From: UBA6183 sp964545895
GTDB taxonomy: Bacteria; Bacteroidota; Bacteroidia; UKL13-3
Assembly: GCA_964545895.1 (NCBI GenBank)
Contig: CAZJHS010000036.1
Coordinates: 1-28,159 of the forward strand
Reading direction: 5' to 3'
Length of the DNA: 28,159 nt
Shown: piece after piece, positions 1 through 8,516 of the stretch
How positions within the stretch are numbered: position 1 is the stretch's first letter
How the letters are laid out: the number at the start of each line of letters is the position of its first letter
Position numbers and translations under genes: made by a program
Notes under the pieces: generated by a model
Databases searched by the model: none
The model's input: only the letters and a program-made list of their open reading frames with translations
Told to the model about the DNA's origin: nothing

Positions 1-451
1 TATTATAATCGCCACATACCACTAAATTGGGTACTTGCTGAGCTACCTTTTTTATGTGGGCATGAAAAAATTCTAACCACTGCATTTTATACTCTTGCCT
101 TACATCGCCTGTGGTACCGCTTGGTATGTATACACTAATTACACTCACCTCGTCAAAATCAACTTGTATAATTCGGCCTTCGGCATCATACTCATCATTA
201 CCAAAACCATACGTAACTTTTATGGGTTTGTGTTTGGTAAAAATAGCCACACCACTGTACCCTTTTTTTTGTGCACTAAACCAATAACTATTGTATCCAA
301 AAAACTCAAACATGCTTAAGTCTACCTGGCTTTTTTCGGCTTTGGTTTCCTGAAAACAATATACATCGGCCTTGCGGCTTTCCATCCAATTAAGTAATCC
401 TTTGCCTATAGCCGCGCGTATACCGTTTACGTTGTATGATACAATATCCAT
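1..451 (-). CDS. xth: Exodeoxyribonuclease III, N-terminal part (cut by window edge)
   Basis: The 150 codons visible from the ATG at 451 read down to the window edge without a stop, so the 3' half lies outside. The protein begins MDIVSYNVNGIRAA, the signature start of the ExoIII/AP-endonuclease family. The metal and catalytic positions are present: Asn7, Glu35 in QETK, the Tyr in SVYIPSG, and Asp148/Asn150 in GDYN at the very edge. By family knowledge the enzyme cleaves abasic sites and removes nucleotides from 3' ends in base-excision repair, in the cytoplasm and Mg2+-dependent. The family is usually about 250-260 residues, so about 100 are missing. It is transcribed away from the repeat-bearing gap at 452-917, and no convincing promoter was seen. 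Family identity is secure; the exact symbol (xth or exoA) is a convention. Confidence 0.93.
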   Translation of the reverse strand, partial: MDIVSYNVNGIRAAIGKGLLNWMESRKADVYCFQETKAEKSQVDLSMFEFFGYNSYWFSAQKKGYSGVAIFTKHKPIKVTYGFGNDEYDAEGRIIQVDFDEVSVISVYIPSGTTGDVRQEYKMQWLEFFHAHIKKVAQQVPNLVVCGDYN

Positions 452-540
452 AACTGTTAATTTAGTTTGGCTAAAAACGGAAAGTTTTGGCAAATGACCA
501 AACCTTACTTATACCAAATGTTGCTTAAGTTTTTGTTTTA

Positions 541-623
541 ACCGCAGAGTTACACAGAGCTTTCGCTGAGTTTGAAAGAGTAATTTTGAGGAATTGTTGC
601 GCAAGAGTGAGATTGCTGCGCAA
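541..623. repeat. Intergenic repeat, copy A
   Basis: An 83-bp unit opens with ACCGCAGAG, then TACACAGAG and TTTCGCTGAGTTT (541-573). It continues with TTTTGAGG and ATTGTTG (584-599) and closes with GAGATTGCTGCGCAA (609-623). The same blocks in the same order and over the same total length occur at 705-787. The opening block resembles an intergenic repeat I remember from many bacterial genomes, including Bacteroidota, but that is recall and not a search. It sits between exodeoxyribonuclease III and the SET gene. Confidence 0.75.
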
Positions 624-704
624 TTGTGGAGGATATAAAAAATTATGCATGTTGAATGAAATTCCAATCTAACACCCAATCTCCAGCATCTAACCTCTAG
701 TTTT

Positions 705-787
705 ACCGCAGAGCTACACAGAGGTTTTCGCTGAGTTTTTTGAGGTATTGTTGATTTGAAAGTTGAGTAAAGGAGATTGCTGCGCAA
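705..787. repeat. Intergenic repeat, copy B
   Basis: Second copy of the 83-bp unit, 164 bp downstream of copy A and in the same orientation. Its core at 705-738 differs from copy A at a few positions and by one extra T. The middle block TTTTGAGG..ATTGTTG is at 738-753, and the closing GAGATTGCTGCGCAA at 773-787 is identical. Spacing inside the unit shifts but the overall length is kept. No coding potential is credible here. Confidence 0.75.
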
Positions 788-848
788 CAATTGTTGAGTT
801 AACAGAAATTAAGGAATGGTATAAAAAGTGAGTTATTATATTGCTGAA

Positions 849-899
849 CCATAAACAAAAAACCAAAAACTTTAAACAAAAAACTATAAACTAAAAACT
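849..899. repeat. A-rich low-complexity tract (AAACNAAAAACT type)
   Basis: Directly upstream of the SET gene the plus strand is a degenerate run of AAACAAAAAAC, CAAAAACT, AAACAAAAAAC and TATAAACTAAAAACT units, almost free of G. A similar though shorter element (CTATAAAC twice) lies upstream of the last gene at 27675-27694. It may act as an unstructured or bent leader; no function is demonstrated. Confidence 0.6.
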
Positions 900-917
900 G
901 CATATTCGCACCACGAT

Positions 918-1322
918 ATGTTATACGTAAAAAAATCAACCATACCCAAAGCTGGTAAAGGATTATTTGTTGCTCGCGATTTTAAAAAAGACGAAGTAAT
1001 TACCGAATACGAAGGCGAACGCTTAACCTGGAAACAATGCCAAGAGCGTAACGAAAAGAAAAAAGGTAAAGAGAAAGGTGCTTACTATTTTCATATTAGC
1101 AATAGCAATTGTATTGATGCTGAATATTGTCTTTGGGCATTAGGCCGCTATGCAAATGATGCTGCAGGTATTGGTCGCGTGGCTGGTTTGCGTAACAATG
1201 CACACTACAAAGTAATTAAAGGCAGAGCTTTTATTGTGGCCAGCAGAAACATTAAAGCTGGAAGCGAAATATTGGTATCGTATGGCAAAGCATATTGGGA
1301 TGCCATGCGCGATAACCACTAA
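918..1322 (+). CDS. SET-domain protein (putative lysine methyltransferase)
   Basis: A 134-residue protein made almost entirely of one SET domain. Visible motifs in order are GKGLF (13-17, SAM-binding), YEGE (31-34), RYAND (78-82, the place of the usual RFxNH), RNNAHY (92-97), and GSEILVSYGKAYW (115-127, the usual GEELxxDY with its catalytic Tyr). There is no signal peptide or other domain, so it is cytoplasmic. By family knowledge SET proteins methylate lysines using S-adenosylmethionine, but the substrates of bacterial stand-alone SET proteins are mostly unknown. The canonical Asn-His is Asn-Asp here. Its stop codon overlaps the stop of the convergent DUF5686 gene by a few bases. No Shine-Dalgarno is visible; the ATG at 918 is the first in frame after the A-rich tract. 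Confidence 0.88.
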   Translation: MLYVKKSTIPKAGKGLFVARDFKKDEVITEYEGERLTWKQCQERNEKKKGKEKGAYYFHISNSNCIDAEYCLWALGRYANDAAGIGRVAGLRNNAHYKVIKGRAFIVASRNIKAGSEILVSYGKAYWDAMRDNH

Positions 1323-3850
1323 AATTTAAACACCAATCCAACGTTTATTCCCCACTTGCGCACGTGCCTGTCGCGCAAATAGGTTAGCCTGTGCACAGCA
1401 CCAAGCGTAACAAATCTAAAAATGTTTTCTACCCCATATCCAGCCTCAACGTAAGGTAGGTTATGCTTAAATCCGTTTACAGGTAAGTATGGCGGGAAAG
1501 TGCTATGTGGATTTGGTATGATGTCTCTGTTATCGCGGCTTATGTTTCCGTATGCGGCTTTCACTAATGCGTAGTTTCTTAGCTTCCATTTTTTAAGTAA
1601 CGGAACTCTATTAAAAAACAATCCTTCAAAATGTTGTACGTACCAAAAGTGCGCGTATTCATCGGCCACAAACTCGTACAAATTCATTAAGTTAAAATTA
1701 TTATCGGCACCAATAAAAGTATTGTTACCGCGCATTACCTCAAGCATTGGATAAGGCAATTGCCCCATAATTTTACCCATTGTTAAACTGTAATCAGCAT
1801 TACCCAAAAAGCCAGTAGTTACATGTTGATTAAAGTTTAATTGCAGTTTATTAAACTCAAAATTACCGCCCATTAATCCTTTAAACCCATGGCTATAGGT
1901 TAAGGTAATTACAGGTGCTTTAGCCAATTTCATTCTAATACGATTAATGCCTTTGCTCATCATTACTTCTTTGTAAGCAAAGCGCAAATCAACTGTTGCG
2001 GCTGAGTAGGTAAAATCTTGACTTAGGTTGTCGGTTGTTAATCCCTTGGTATCATCAACCAAATAAGCAAACCTAAAATTACCCAGAGGTTTAAAATAGG
2101 TATTTTGTATACTTACCCGTGCCGAAAAGTCTCTGTTTAGTTGCTTTAAATAAACCAAGCGGTAATCGATAGTTCTATTAATACGCGAGTGGCGCGAGCC
2201 CATGTTAAGCGCACTAAATACCGAGCTGTTGCCACTTCCAAAACCTGAAATAGGAGCTGATGAAGGATCTGTTACGCCTAAAATATCATTATCGTTTTTG
2301 TGATGAAACCCAATGGTCGACCATTTTTTATGCGACAAAATTCGCTCTACTCCTGCTCCGTATTTTATTTTTTCATCTTTAAAACCATAGGCCACATAAC
2401 CGCGGTAATACCAGTTGGTAGATAAAAACTGATTGGTTCTAAACCCTACACGCAGCCTTAGTCCTTCTACTTGGTTATAGTTTACTAAAAATATGTACGG
2501 ACCTAAATCTACTTTAGGTGTACGGTAATATCCTTCTGTAATTAACCGTATAATATCGGTGTAAGTGCGTACAATAGGTAAGTTTTTTACCGAATCAATC
2601 ATGGTAAACATTTGTCGCTCGGTGGCGGTAAATTGCTCGGGGCGAGTATTGGCCCAAAACGTACTGTCTTTTTCGGTTGATGAGGTTTCACGCTCAATCG
2701 CAACATCAAAAAACTCATCAGGTTTGGGTTGATTAACTACTAAGTTGCTATTTGACCTGTACATTTTTGCCACAAAGCCTCCGGTGTTATCAGTAACACG
2801 TGCAAGCTCAATAATGGCACGTGTTTTAACAGGCAACCAAGGGCCAGCAGCAGTTGGTAATTGCTCTTGTTGAATCTTTAATCGCTCAATAAAATTGATG
2901 TTGGCATTGGGCGAAATTTCGGCCGAAATTCTACGTAATGCAAACGTAGAATCAGCAATCCACATGGTTCCCCAAAAACCTAAATCAGATGCTCTGCGCA
3001 GTTCTAATTTTATTTCGTAGCATTTTACCCCATCAATAAATGTTGAATCGCGCAGCGTATACAAATAATAGTTATGGCTGTTTGATGCCAATGGCGAAAT
3101 AAAATCTTTGCCTAAAATACGCATCCAGTTTTCGCTAAAATTAAATTGCAACAAACTAGTGCCAAGCATATCAACCACGTAACTGCCTTCGCTTATACCA
3201 AAACCCATAACGGTATTAGCCTTTATTATTTCTTTGTTTTTTGATGGATTGGCGTTGTAAAAATACTGCGATTGGGTTTCGCTAATAAAAATAGGAAGAA
3301 TAGATTTTCCATCCTCGTTTTTCATTTGATGTGCCGTATCAAATAACTGCTTAAGCGGTTGCAGCAGTTTATTTTTTTTCATCTTTTCCGATATGTTATT
3401 CATGGCCACATCGGTTTTATTATAGCTATCGTATTGGTAACTGTTAAGCAACGCATAATCGTTTACGTTGCGCATTTTTACGGCTTTGTTTACAATGCGT
3501 AATGCAGGGTTTAACTTAGGTCGTACGGTAACTTCCTTCATCATGGCCATCTGCTCTTCTAAACCAATTTCGAAGTGTTGAGTTTGGCCAAGTTTTACTT
3601 TTTTTACTACCGTTTTATAGCCTACAAAACTAATCACTAACGAGTCAACGGGCTGCGAAGTAGCCAGTTTAAAATTACCTTCAAAATCGGTAGTCATACC
3701 AATAGTGGTTCCTTTAAAACCAACACTTACAAACGGAAGCGATTCGTTTTTACCTTTTTCAAAAACATGACCTGTAACCACAGTTTGCTGGGCACTTGCG
3801 TGCAAGCCCAACAAAAGCATTATTACATAAAACGAAAACTTCTTACTCAT
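1319..3850 (-). CDS. DUF5686 family outer-membrane protein with carboxypeptidase-like regulatory domain
   Basis: An 843-residue exported protein. Residues 1-20 form a signal peptide ending ASAQ. Residues about 24-110 are a carboxypeptidase D regulatory-like beta-sandwich (TGHVFEKGK..LPFVSV..GTTIGMTTDFEGNF..FVGYKT), the plug-like module common in Bacteroidota surface proteins. The remainder matches what I recognise as DUF5686: a middle domain, then a long series of alternating hydrophobic/aromatic strands ending in VGLVFKF, as expected for an outer-membrane beta-barrel with a C-terminal Phe. Its start ATG shares one base with the stop of the upstream cyclophilin gene, so the two are translationally coupled. 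Function is not established for the family; a role in outer-membrane biogenesis or transport is inference. Family call is fairly sure, function is not. Confidence 0.85.
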   Translation of the reverse strand: MSKKFSFYVIMLLLGLHASAQQTVVTGHVFEKGKNESLPFVSVGFKGTTIGMTTDFEGNFKLATSQPVDSLVISFVGYKTVVKKVKLGQTQHFEIGLEEQMAMMKEVTVRPKLNPALRIVNKAVKMRNVNDYALLNSYQYDSYNKTDVAMNNISEKMKKNKLLQPLKQLFDTAHQMKNEDGKSILPIFISETQSQYFYNANPSKNKEIIKANTVMGFGISEGSYVVDMLGTSLLQFNFSENWMRILGKDFISPLASNSHNYYLYTLRDSTFIDGVKCYEIKLELRRASDLGFWGTMWIADSTFALRRISAEISPNANINFIERLKIQQEQLPTAAGPWLPVKTRAIIELARVTDNTGGFVAKMYRSNSNLVVNQPKPDEFFDVAIERETSSTEKDSTFWANTRPEQFTATERQMFTMIDSVKNLPIVRTYTDIIRLITEGYYRTPKVDLGPYIFLVNYNQVEGLRLRVGFRTNQFLSTNWYYRGYVAYGFKDEKIKYGAGVERILSHKKWSTIGFHHKNDNDILGVTDPSSAPISGFGSGNSSVFSALNMGSRHSRINRTIDYRLVYLKQLNRDFSARVSIQNTYFKPLGNFRFAYLVDDTKGLTTDNLSQDFTYSAATVDLRFAYKEVMMSKGINRIRMKLAKAPVITLTYSHGFKGLMGGNFEFNKLQLNFNQHVTTGFLGNADYSLTMGKIMGQLPYPMLEVMRGNNTFIGADNNFNLMNLYEFVADEYAHFWYVQHFEGLFFNRVPLLKKWKLRNYALVKAAYGNISRDNRDIIPNPHSTFPPYLPVNGFKHNLPYVEAGYGVENIFRFVTLGAVHRLTYLRDRHVRKWGINVGLVFKF

Positions 3851-4677
3851 TATTTAGTGGGCACCACACGTATTTTAATTCTAATATCTTTAAGTGGGCG
3901 ATTGTTTTTAGCGCGTGGTTGCGCACAAATAGAATCGATAATATTTAACCCTTTTACTACTTCACCAAAAACAGTGTAACCACTATCTAATTGTGGCAAA
4001 CCTCCTATTGATGTGTAAGCTCGTATTTGATCAATGTTTAACTGATAAGGACCGCGTTGTGCAAAGGCCGAATCGGTAGCTGCCTGAAATGTTTTGGTGT
4101 AAGCACGCAAACCTTCTTTATCACCACGCAAACTAAAATCTTTGATGCGCGCTTGAGTGCTATCGGCTTTAGTTATTTGATAAAAAATATTAGAGCGAAT
4201 AATTTGGTTACGCAAGCCTTCTACTTTTTGCAACTCTTCAACCGTAAATTTTTTACCTTTTACAATATAAAACTGACTGCCATGCGAAGAAAAATCGGGG
4301 TTGATATCGCGGGCTGCAGCCAATGCTCCATACTTATGAATAAGGTTTGGCCTAAACTCGGCTGGTATTTTATACGTTGGGCCACCATCGCCAATTAGGC
4401 TATCTTCGGTAGCATAACGCGATTTTGGATCGCCCGATTGAATGGTGTAATCAGGAAAAATCTGAAAAAAAGTAAGGCTATCGTAATAACCTGCTTTTAC
4501 CAATTTTAAAAAATTATCGCGATGCAAAGGTGTTTCATCATACAACTTCACCTTCATCACCCCAAAGCGGGTAATAATTTCTACATAGGTAGGTTTGGGG
4601 TTTAAGGTAGCACCTGTAGTTAGCAACAACACTCCCAATACCAACGTTACAAATATTTTACTTTTATGGTTATTCAT
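3850..4677 (-). CDS. Exported cyclophilin-type peptidyl-prolyl isomerase-like protein, catalytic Arg missing
   Basis: A 275-residue protein with an N-terminal hydrophobic segment (residues 8-24, no lipobox), suggesting the periplasm. The cyclophilin fold shows in VEIITRFGVMKVKLYD, the PLHRDNFLKLVKAGYYDSLTF stretch (50-70), IQSGDP (79-84), GSQFYIV (133-139) and VFGEVVKGLNIIDSI near the C-terminus. The active-site FHRxxPxFxIQ of classical cyclophilins reads FFQIFPDYTIQ (70-80), so the His-Arg pair is Phe-Gln and catalytic Arg55 (human CypA numbering) is a Gln. Between GSQFYIV and the last strands there is an insertion of roughly 80 mostly charged residues. The gene lies between a conserved unknown gene (26 bp upstream) and DUF5686 (1-bp overlap), all on the minus strand. 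It may act as a chaperone with weak or no isomerase activity (inference). Confidence 0.85.
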   Translation of the reverse strand: MNNHKSKIFVTLVLGVLLLTTGATLNPKPTYVEIITRFGVMKVKLYDETPLHRDNFLKLVKAGYYDSLTFFQIFPDYTIQSGDPKSRYATEDSLIGDGGPTYKIPAEFRPNLIHKYGALAAARDINPDFSSHGSQFYIVKGKKFTVEELQKVEGLRNQIIRSNIFYQITKADSTQARIKDFSLRGDKEGLRAYTKTFQAATDSAFAQRGPYQLNIDQIRAYTSIGGLPQLDSGYTVFGEVVKGLNIIDSICAQPRAKNNRPLKDIRIKIRVVPTK

Positions 4678-4703
4678 TTTCGCTCGATAAAAATATACAA
4701 TTT

Positions 4704-5072
4704 TTAGTCTTCGTACAATTCGTGTTCATCAAAATAAGCTACCACCAAGCTGCGCAGCAGCATTTCCTGGCTCATTAAATCAGTAAATGGTGGTTTTGAT
4801 ACGAGTTCAAAATGCGGCCAACCTTCGGCATCATGATGGGTAAATTTATAGTAGCCAGCATAACTCAACAATCGGCAGGTGGCAATATGAAACAAGTCCA
4901 TTTTTTCTTCTTTGTTTAAAGTACGCATGGTACCAATTTCGCGCATGCCAATTAAAAATAAAATGCCATTCATATCGGGCTTTTTACCAAATTGTTTTTT
5001 AAGCTGAAAAACTATTTTATACCACTTTAGCTTAGTGGCCTCGTCTAATTCAATTTTTACTTCTGTTGTCAT
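4704..5072 (-). CDS. Conserved hypothetical protein (122 aa), first gene of the cyclophilin/DUF5686 cluster
   Basis: No family recognised. The reading frame opens upstream at a TTG (5090), but the ATG at 5072 is preferred because it gives the natural start MTTEVKIELDEATK. The product is soluble, without signal peptide or membrane segments. It has a charged N-terminal helix, a central FLIGMREIGTMRTLNKEEK (about 40-58) that looks helical, HIATCRLLSYAGYYKF (about 62-77), and an acidic C-terminus ending DEHELYED. It looks like a compact all-alpha-plus-strand cytoplasmic protein of the kind kept among Bacteroidota. It precedes the cyclophilin-like gene by 26 bp and probably shares its transcript. 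I infer nothing about function. Confidence 0.7.
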   Translation of the reverse strand: MTTEVKIELDEATKLKWYKIVFQLKKQFGKKPDMNGILFLIGMREIGTMRTLNKEEKMDLFHIATCRLLSYAGYYKFTHHDAEGWPHFELVSKPPFTDLMSQEMLLRSLVVAYFDEHELYED

Positions 5073-5141
5073 TTTGGGCCAAATTAACAATTAATATTCA
5101 GGTAATACAGGATTTCCGTTTTTTTCAATACTTTTATAGAA

Positions 5142-8100
5142 ATGATGAAACTAATCGTACTAACGTTGCTTACTGTTTTTAGTTGTGCAAAAATAAAAGC
5201 GCAAGTGGCTGATAATTTTGCCGATGGAAATTTTAACCAAAACCCTGCTTGGGTTGGTGATGATAGCTTATTTGCAGTAACAGCAAATCAGCTAAAGCTA
5301 AAAGGTACCGTAAGTAGCGATGCATACTTGGCTGCTGCACACACCTTAATGGATAGCGTTACTTGGAGTTTTCAAACCCGATTTGCTTTAAGTCCTAGTT
5401 CTCAAAATTTTTCGAGATTTTACTTAGTTAGTTCATCGGCCAATTTAAAAGCGGCACTAAATGGTTATTACGTGCAATTGGGTGGCGTTACCGGAAATAC
5501 TGATAGCATTACTTTATACAAACAAAGTGGAACTACTCATACCCGATTAATAGCTGGCCGACCAGCAACCGTGAGCAAAAGCAACAACTTAGTGCGTGTA
5601 CAAGTTTTTAGAGACCACCTTGGTAATTGGCAATTGTGGAGCGATACTACTGGAGGCACAAATTTTATTTCGGAAGGAACAGCTTTTGATAACACATTTA
5701 CCAGCAGCAATTACTTAGGTTGGTTTATTAGGTACAGCGCAGGCAATAGCCAAAATCATTATTTAGATGATGTGTTGGCCAATATTCCTATAAAAGATAC
5801 TGTTTCACCCACGCTTGATAGTATTAGTTATGCTTCAAACAACAGCTTAATTGCCTATTTTAATGAGCCATTAGATACTACCACTGCATTAGATCAAAAC
5901 AACTATTTGCTTAGTCCGCAAACCATTAACCCAATACAAATTAATTTTGTTGATGCCCAAACCGTGCGACTAACTTTTGGCAATTCCTTTTTACCTAAAC
6001 AAGTGCATACACTTGCTGTTACTGATATTACAGATTTAAATGCCAACATCATTACACCCACACAAAAAACATTTTTGTACGATGTGTTTGTACCCGAAGA
6101 TGTGCTTATATCGGAGTTTTTTGCTGATCCATCGCCAACAAATGGCTTGCCCGAATTAGAGTTTATTGAGTTATACAATAACACCACCACACCTTTAAAT
6201 TTAACCGGATTTACGGTTAGTGATGGTAGCACCACAGCCACTTTGCCAAGCTTTACATTAGCCCCCGATAGTTTTGTAATTGTTTGTGCCACTACATCAG
6301 TTAATGCATTTGCTAGCTATGGCAATGTGTTAGGTGTAGCAGGATTTCCATCGCTAAACAACGCAGGCGATGTTATTATAGTTAAAGACAAAACCAATCA
6401 AACCATACATAGTTTAACATACGACTTAAGTTGGTACAACAATGATGCACGCACTGATGGTGGATTTACTATTGAACTGCTAAATCCTAAACAATTGTGC
6501 AAAGGCAAATTTAACTACGGTGCCTCTGATGCAAATGTTGGTGGTACACCAGGCACCTACAACAGCAGGTGGAGTATTATAAATGATACTCTTGCACCAA
6601 CGCTAATCAATTACACCATTTTAGATAGTGTTACGATTCGCTTAGTTTTTAATGAGCCACTCATAAATACACAAACTGCCTTAGTACAAGTTTTGGCTCA
6701 GCCAACTATAACTATTAATCAAGTAAGTTTACTTGGCCCAGATACTCTTTTAATTACCCTACAACAGCCTTTAATCAACCAAACCACTTATAACTTTACC
6801 CTTAAAAATATTACTGATTGTGCAGGAAACACAGATTCTGTTTTGTTTTCGCGCAGTTATTTTATGCCGCAAAAAGCCACCAATTTTGATGTATTGATAA
6901 ATGAAATTATGGCCGACCCAGACCCAAGTAATGGTTTGCCAACCGTTGAGTATATTGAGCTTTACAACAGAAGCACTAAACCTATTTCGTTAAAAAATTG
7001 GACTTTAGCTGATGTAACCACCAAGGCTAAACTACCTGATTATTTACTCTTGCCGGATAGTTTTGTCATCATCACTTCATCAGCATATACAGTATTGTTT
7101 AATCAATCATCTATTGGTGTAAGTAGTTTCCCTTCATTAGGTAATGATGGCGATAACTTAACACTAACCAATGATGGTGGCCAAGTTATTCATACGGTAA
7201 ATTATACCTCGGCTTGGATTACCGATGCCCTAAAACGAGACGGTGGTTACAGCCTTGAATTGGTAGATACAAAAAATCCTTGTGGTACCAATAATTGGAA
7301 AGCATCAACCCACCCACTTGGCGGAACACCAGGAAATAAAAACAGTGTTGCAGGAAAAAATTTGGATGAAACTGCTCCTCGTTTAACCCGAATTTATGCC
7401 ATGGATTCTACCCATTTGGAATTGTTTTTTAACGAAGCCATGGACTCTACTCGTTTAATTAATAATGCGCAATACGCCATCACTCCTTATAAAAATATTT
7501 TAAGTGTTGCAGGCCGTGCACCTTTTTACAGCAGTACTGTTTTAACATTGGCTCAGCCTATTGGGTTTGATACCACTTACACATTAAGTATTACCAATGC
7601 TTACGACTGTGCATCAAACCAATTACAAGACTACAGCAGCTTAGAGTTTGGTTTACCTTATCAGCCCGAAAGTACTGATTTAGCTATAAACGAGGTGCTT
7701 TTTAATCCAGGTTCGGCCGGGGTTGATTTTGTAGAAATTTACAACAAGAGCAACAAACTAATTGATGTAAGAAGTTGCCTTATTGCTAAGCGCGATGATG
7801 CTGGAAATATCAGCTCGTATGCATGGATTGCTCCTGATGGATTTACACTAAAACCACAAGGATATTTGGTAGCTACATCATCAACCCAAAATATACAACA
7901 AACCTATTTTTGTTTAAACCCCGAAAACTTGGTTACGGTAAATTTACCCAGCTTAAATGATGATGCGGGTAATATTATGTTGCTTGATAACAAAGGCCGC
8001 ATTTTTGATGAACTAAACTACACCAATAACATGCACGTGCCATTACTTGATGATGAAAATGGCGTAAGTTTAGAGCGTATTGATTTTAACCGAGCAACAA

Positions 8101-8510
8101 GTGACCTAACCAATTGGACCTCGGCAGCAGCTAGCGTTGGTTATGCAACACCAACCTACAAAAACTCGCAATACTTGCAAACCCAGCATGCAGATTATAC
8201 CATACAACTTCAACCCAAAACTATTTCGCCTGATGGTGATGGAAACCAAGATGTAATGAATATAAATTATACCCTAAACCAAACAGGCTACACAGGTACA
8301 CTAACCATTTTTAATGATGCAGGCGTGGCAGTAAAAACCTTGTTTAAAAACAATATTTTGGGCACAAGCGGAACCTATACTTGGGATGGAACACTAACCG
8401 ATGGCACCAAAGCACCAATTGGTATTTATGTGTTTTACTTAGAAATATTTAACCTAACTGGCGATACCAAAAGTTATAAAACAGTAGGGGTTGTTGCAGG
8501 AAAACTGTAA
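5142..8510 (+). CDS. Secreted lamin-tail-domain repeat protein with FlgD-like C-terminal domain
   Basis: A 1122-residue exported protein; residues 1-20 are a signal peptide ending KIKAQ. About 25-210 looks like a concanavalin/jelly-roll sandwich. Then three rounds follow of a Big_5/SbsA-type Ig-like domain (starting DTVSPTL, about 217; DTLAPTL, about 481; ETAPRL, about 742) and a lamin tail domain (VLISEFFADPSPTNGLPELEF, about 317; VLINEIMADPDPSNGLPTVEY, about 582; LAINEVLFNPG, about 846). Residues about 1020-1122 are an Ig-like domain with SPDGDGNQDV, a WDGT turn and APIGIYVFYLEI, similar to FlgD-Ig and to gliding-motility type C-terminal domains, and may act as a T9SS sorting signal. Likely located on or outside the outer membrane, perhaps binding polymer or DNA (inference). 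Convergent with the OmpA gene, 6 bp apart. Confidence 0.88.
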   Translation: MMKLIVLTLLTVFSCAKIKAQVADNFADGNFNQNPAWVGDDSLFAVTANQLKLKGTVSSDAYLAAAHTLMDSVTWSFQTRFALSPSSQNFSRFYLVSSSANLKAALNGYYVQLGGVTGNTDSITLYKQSGTTHTRLIAGRPATVSKSNNLVRVQVFRDHLGNWQLWSDTTGGTNFISEGTAFDNTFTSSNYLGWFIRYSAGNSQNHYLDDVLANIPIKDTVSPTLDSISYASNNSLIAYFNEPLDTTTALDQNNYLLSPQTINPIQINFVDAQTVRLTFGNSFLPKQVHTLAVTDITDLNANIITPTQKTFLYDVFVPEDVLISEFFADPSPTNGLPELEFIELYNNTTTPLNLTGFTVSDGSTTATLPSFTLAPDSFVIVCATTSVNAFASYGNVLGVAGFPSLNNAGDVIIVKDKTNQTIHSLTYDLSWYNNDARTDGGFTIELLNPKQLCKGKFNYGASDANVGGTPGTYNSRWSIINDTLAPTLINYTILDSVTIRLVFNEPLINTQTALVQVLAQPTITINQVSLLGPDTLLITLQQPLINQTTYNFTLKNITDCAGNTDSVLFSRSYFMPQKATNFDVLINEIMADPDPSNGLPTVEYIELYNRSTKPISLKNWTLADVTTKAKLPDYLLLPDSFVIITSSAYTVLFNQSSIGVSSFPSLGNDGDNLTLTNDGGQVIHTVNYTSAWITDALKRDGGYSLELVDTKNPCGTNNWKASTHPLGGTPGNKNSVAGKNLDETAPRLTRIYAMDSTHLELFFNEAMDSTRLINNAQYAITPYKNILSVAGRAPFYSSTVLTLAQPIGFDTTYTLSITNAYDCASNQLQDYSSLEFGLPYQPESTDLAINEVLFNPGSAGVDFVEIYNKSNKLIDVRSCLIAKRDDAGNISSYAWIAPDGFTLKPQGYLVATSSTQNIQQTYFCLNPENLVTVNLPSLNDDAGNIMLLDNKGRIFDELNYTNNMHVPLLDDENGVSLERIDFNRATSDLTNWTSAAASVGYATPTYKNSQYLQTQHADYTIQLQPKTISPDGDGNQDVMNINYTLNQTGYTGTLTIFNDAGVAVKTLFKNNILGTSGTYTWDGTLTDGTKAPIGIYVFYLEIFNLTGDTKSYKTVGVVAGKL

Positions 8511-8516
8511 GTGTTT

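Noticed and set aside
95..319. Plus-strand frame of 74 codons
   Set aside because: It lies wholly antisense to the exodeoxyribonuclease III gene, whose catalytic motifs are clear.
509..790. A 93-codon minus-strand reading frame across the two repeats
   Set aside because: It is built from the repeat sequence itself, with low-quality composition, no start context and no recognisable protein; such repeat-derived frames are usually spurious.
452..917. CRISPR array or tRNA in the gene-free stretch
   Set aside because: Only two repeat copies with unequal inner spacing are present, and no cloverleaf or conserved TPsiC/D-loop sequence was seen.
5903..6292. Minus-strand frame of 129 codons
   Set aside because: Antisense inside the lamin-tail protein gene, with no start signal or family.
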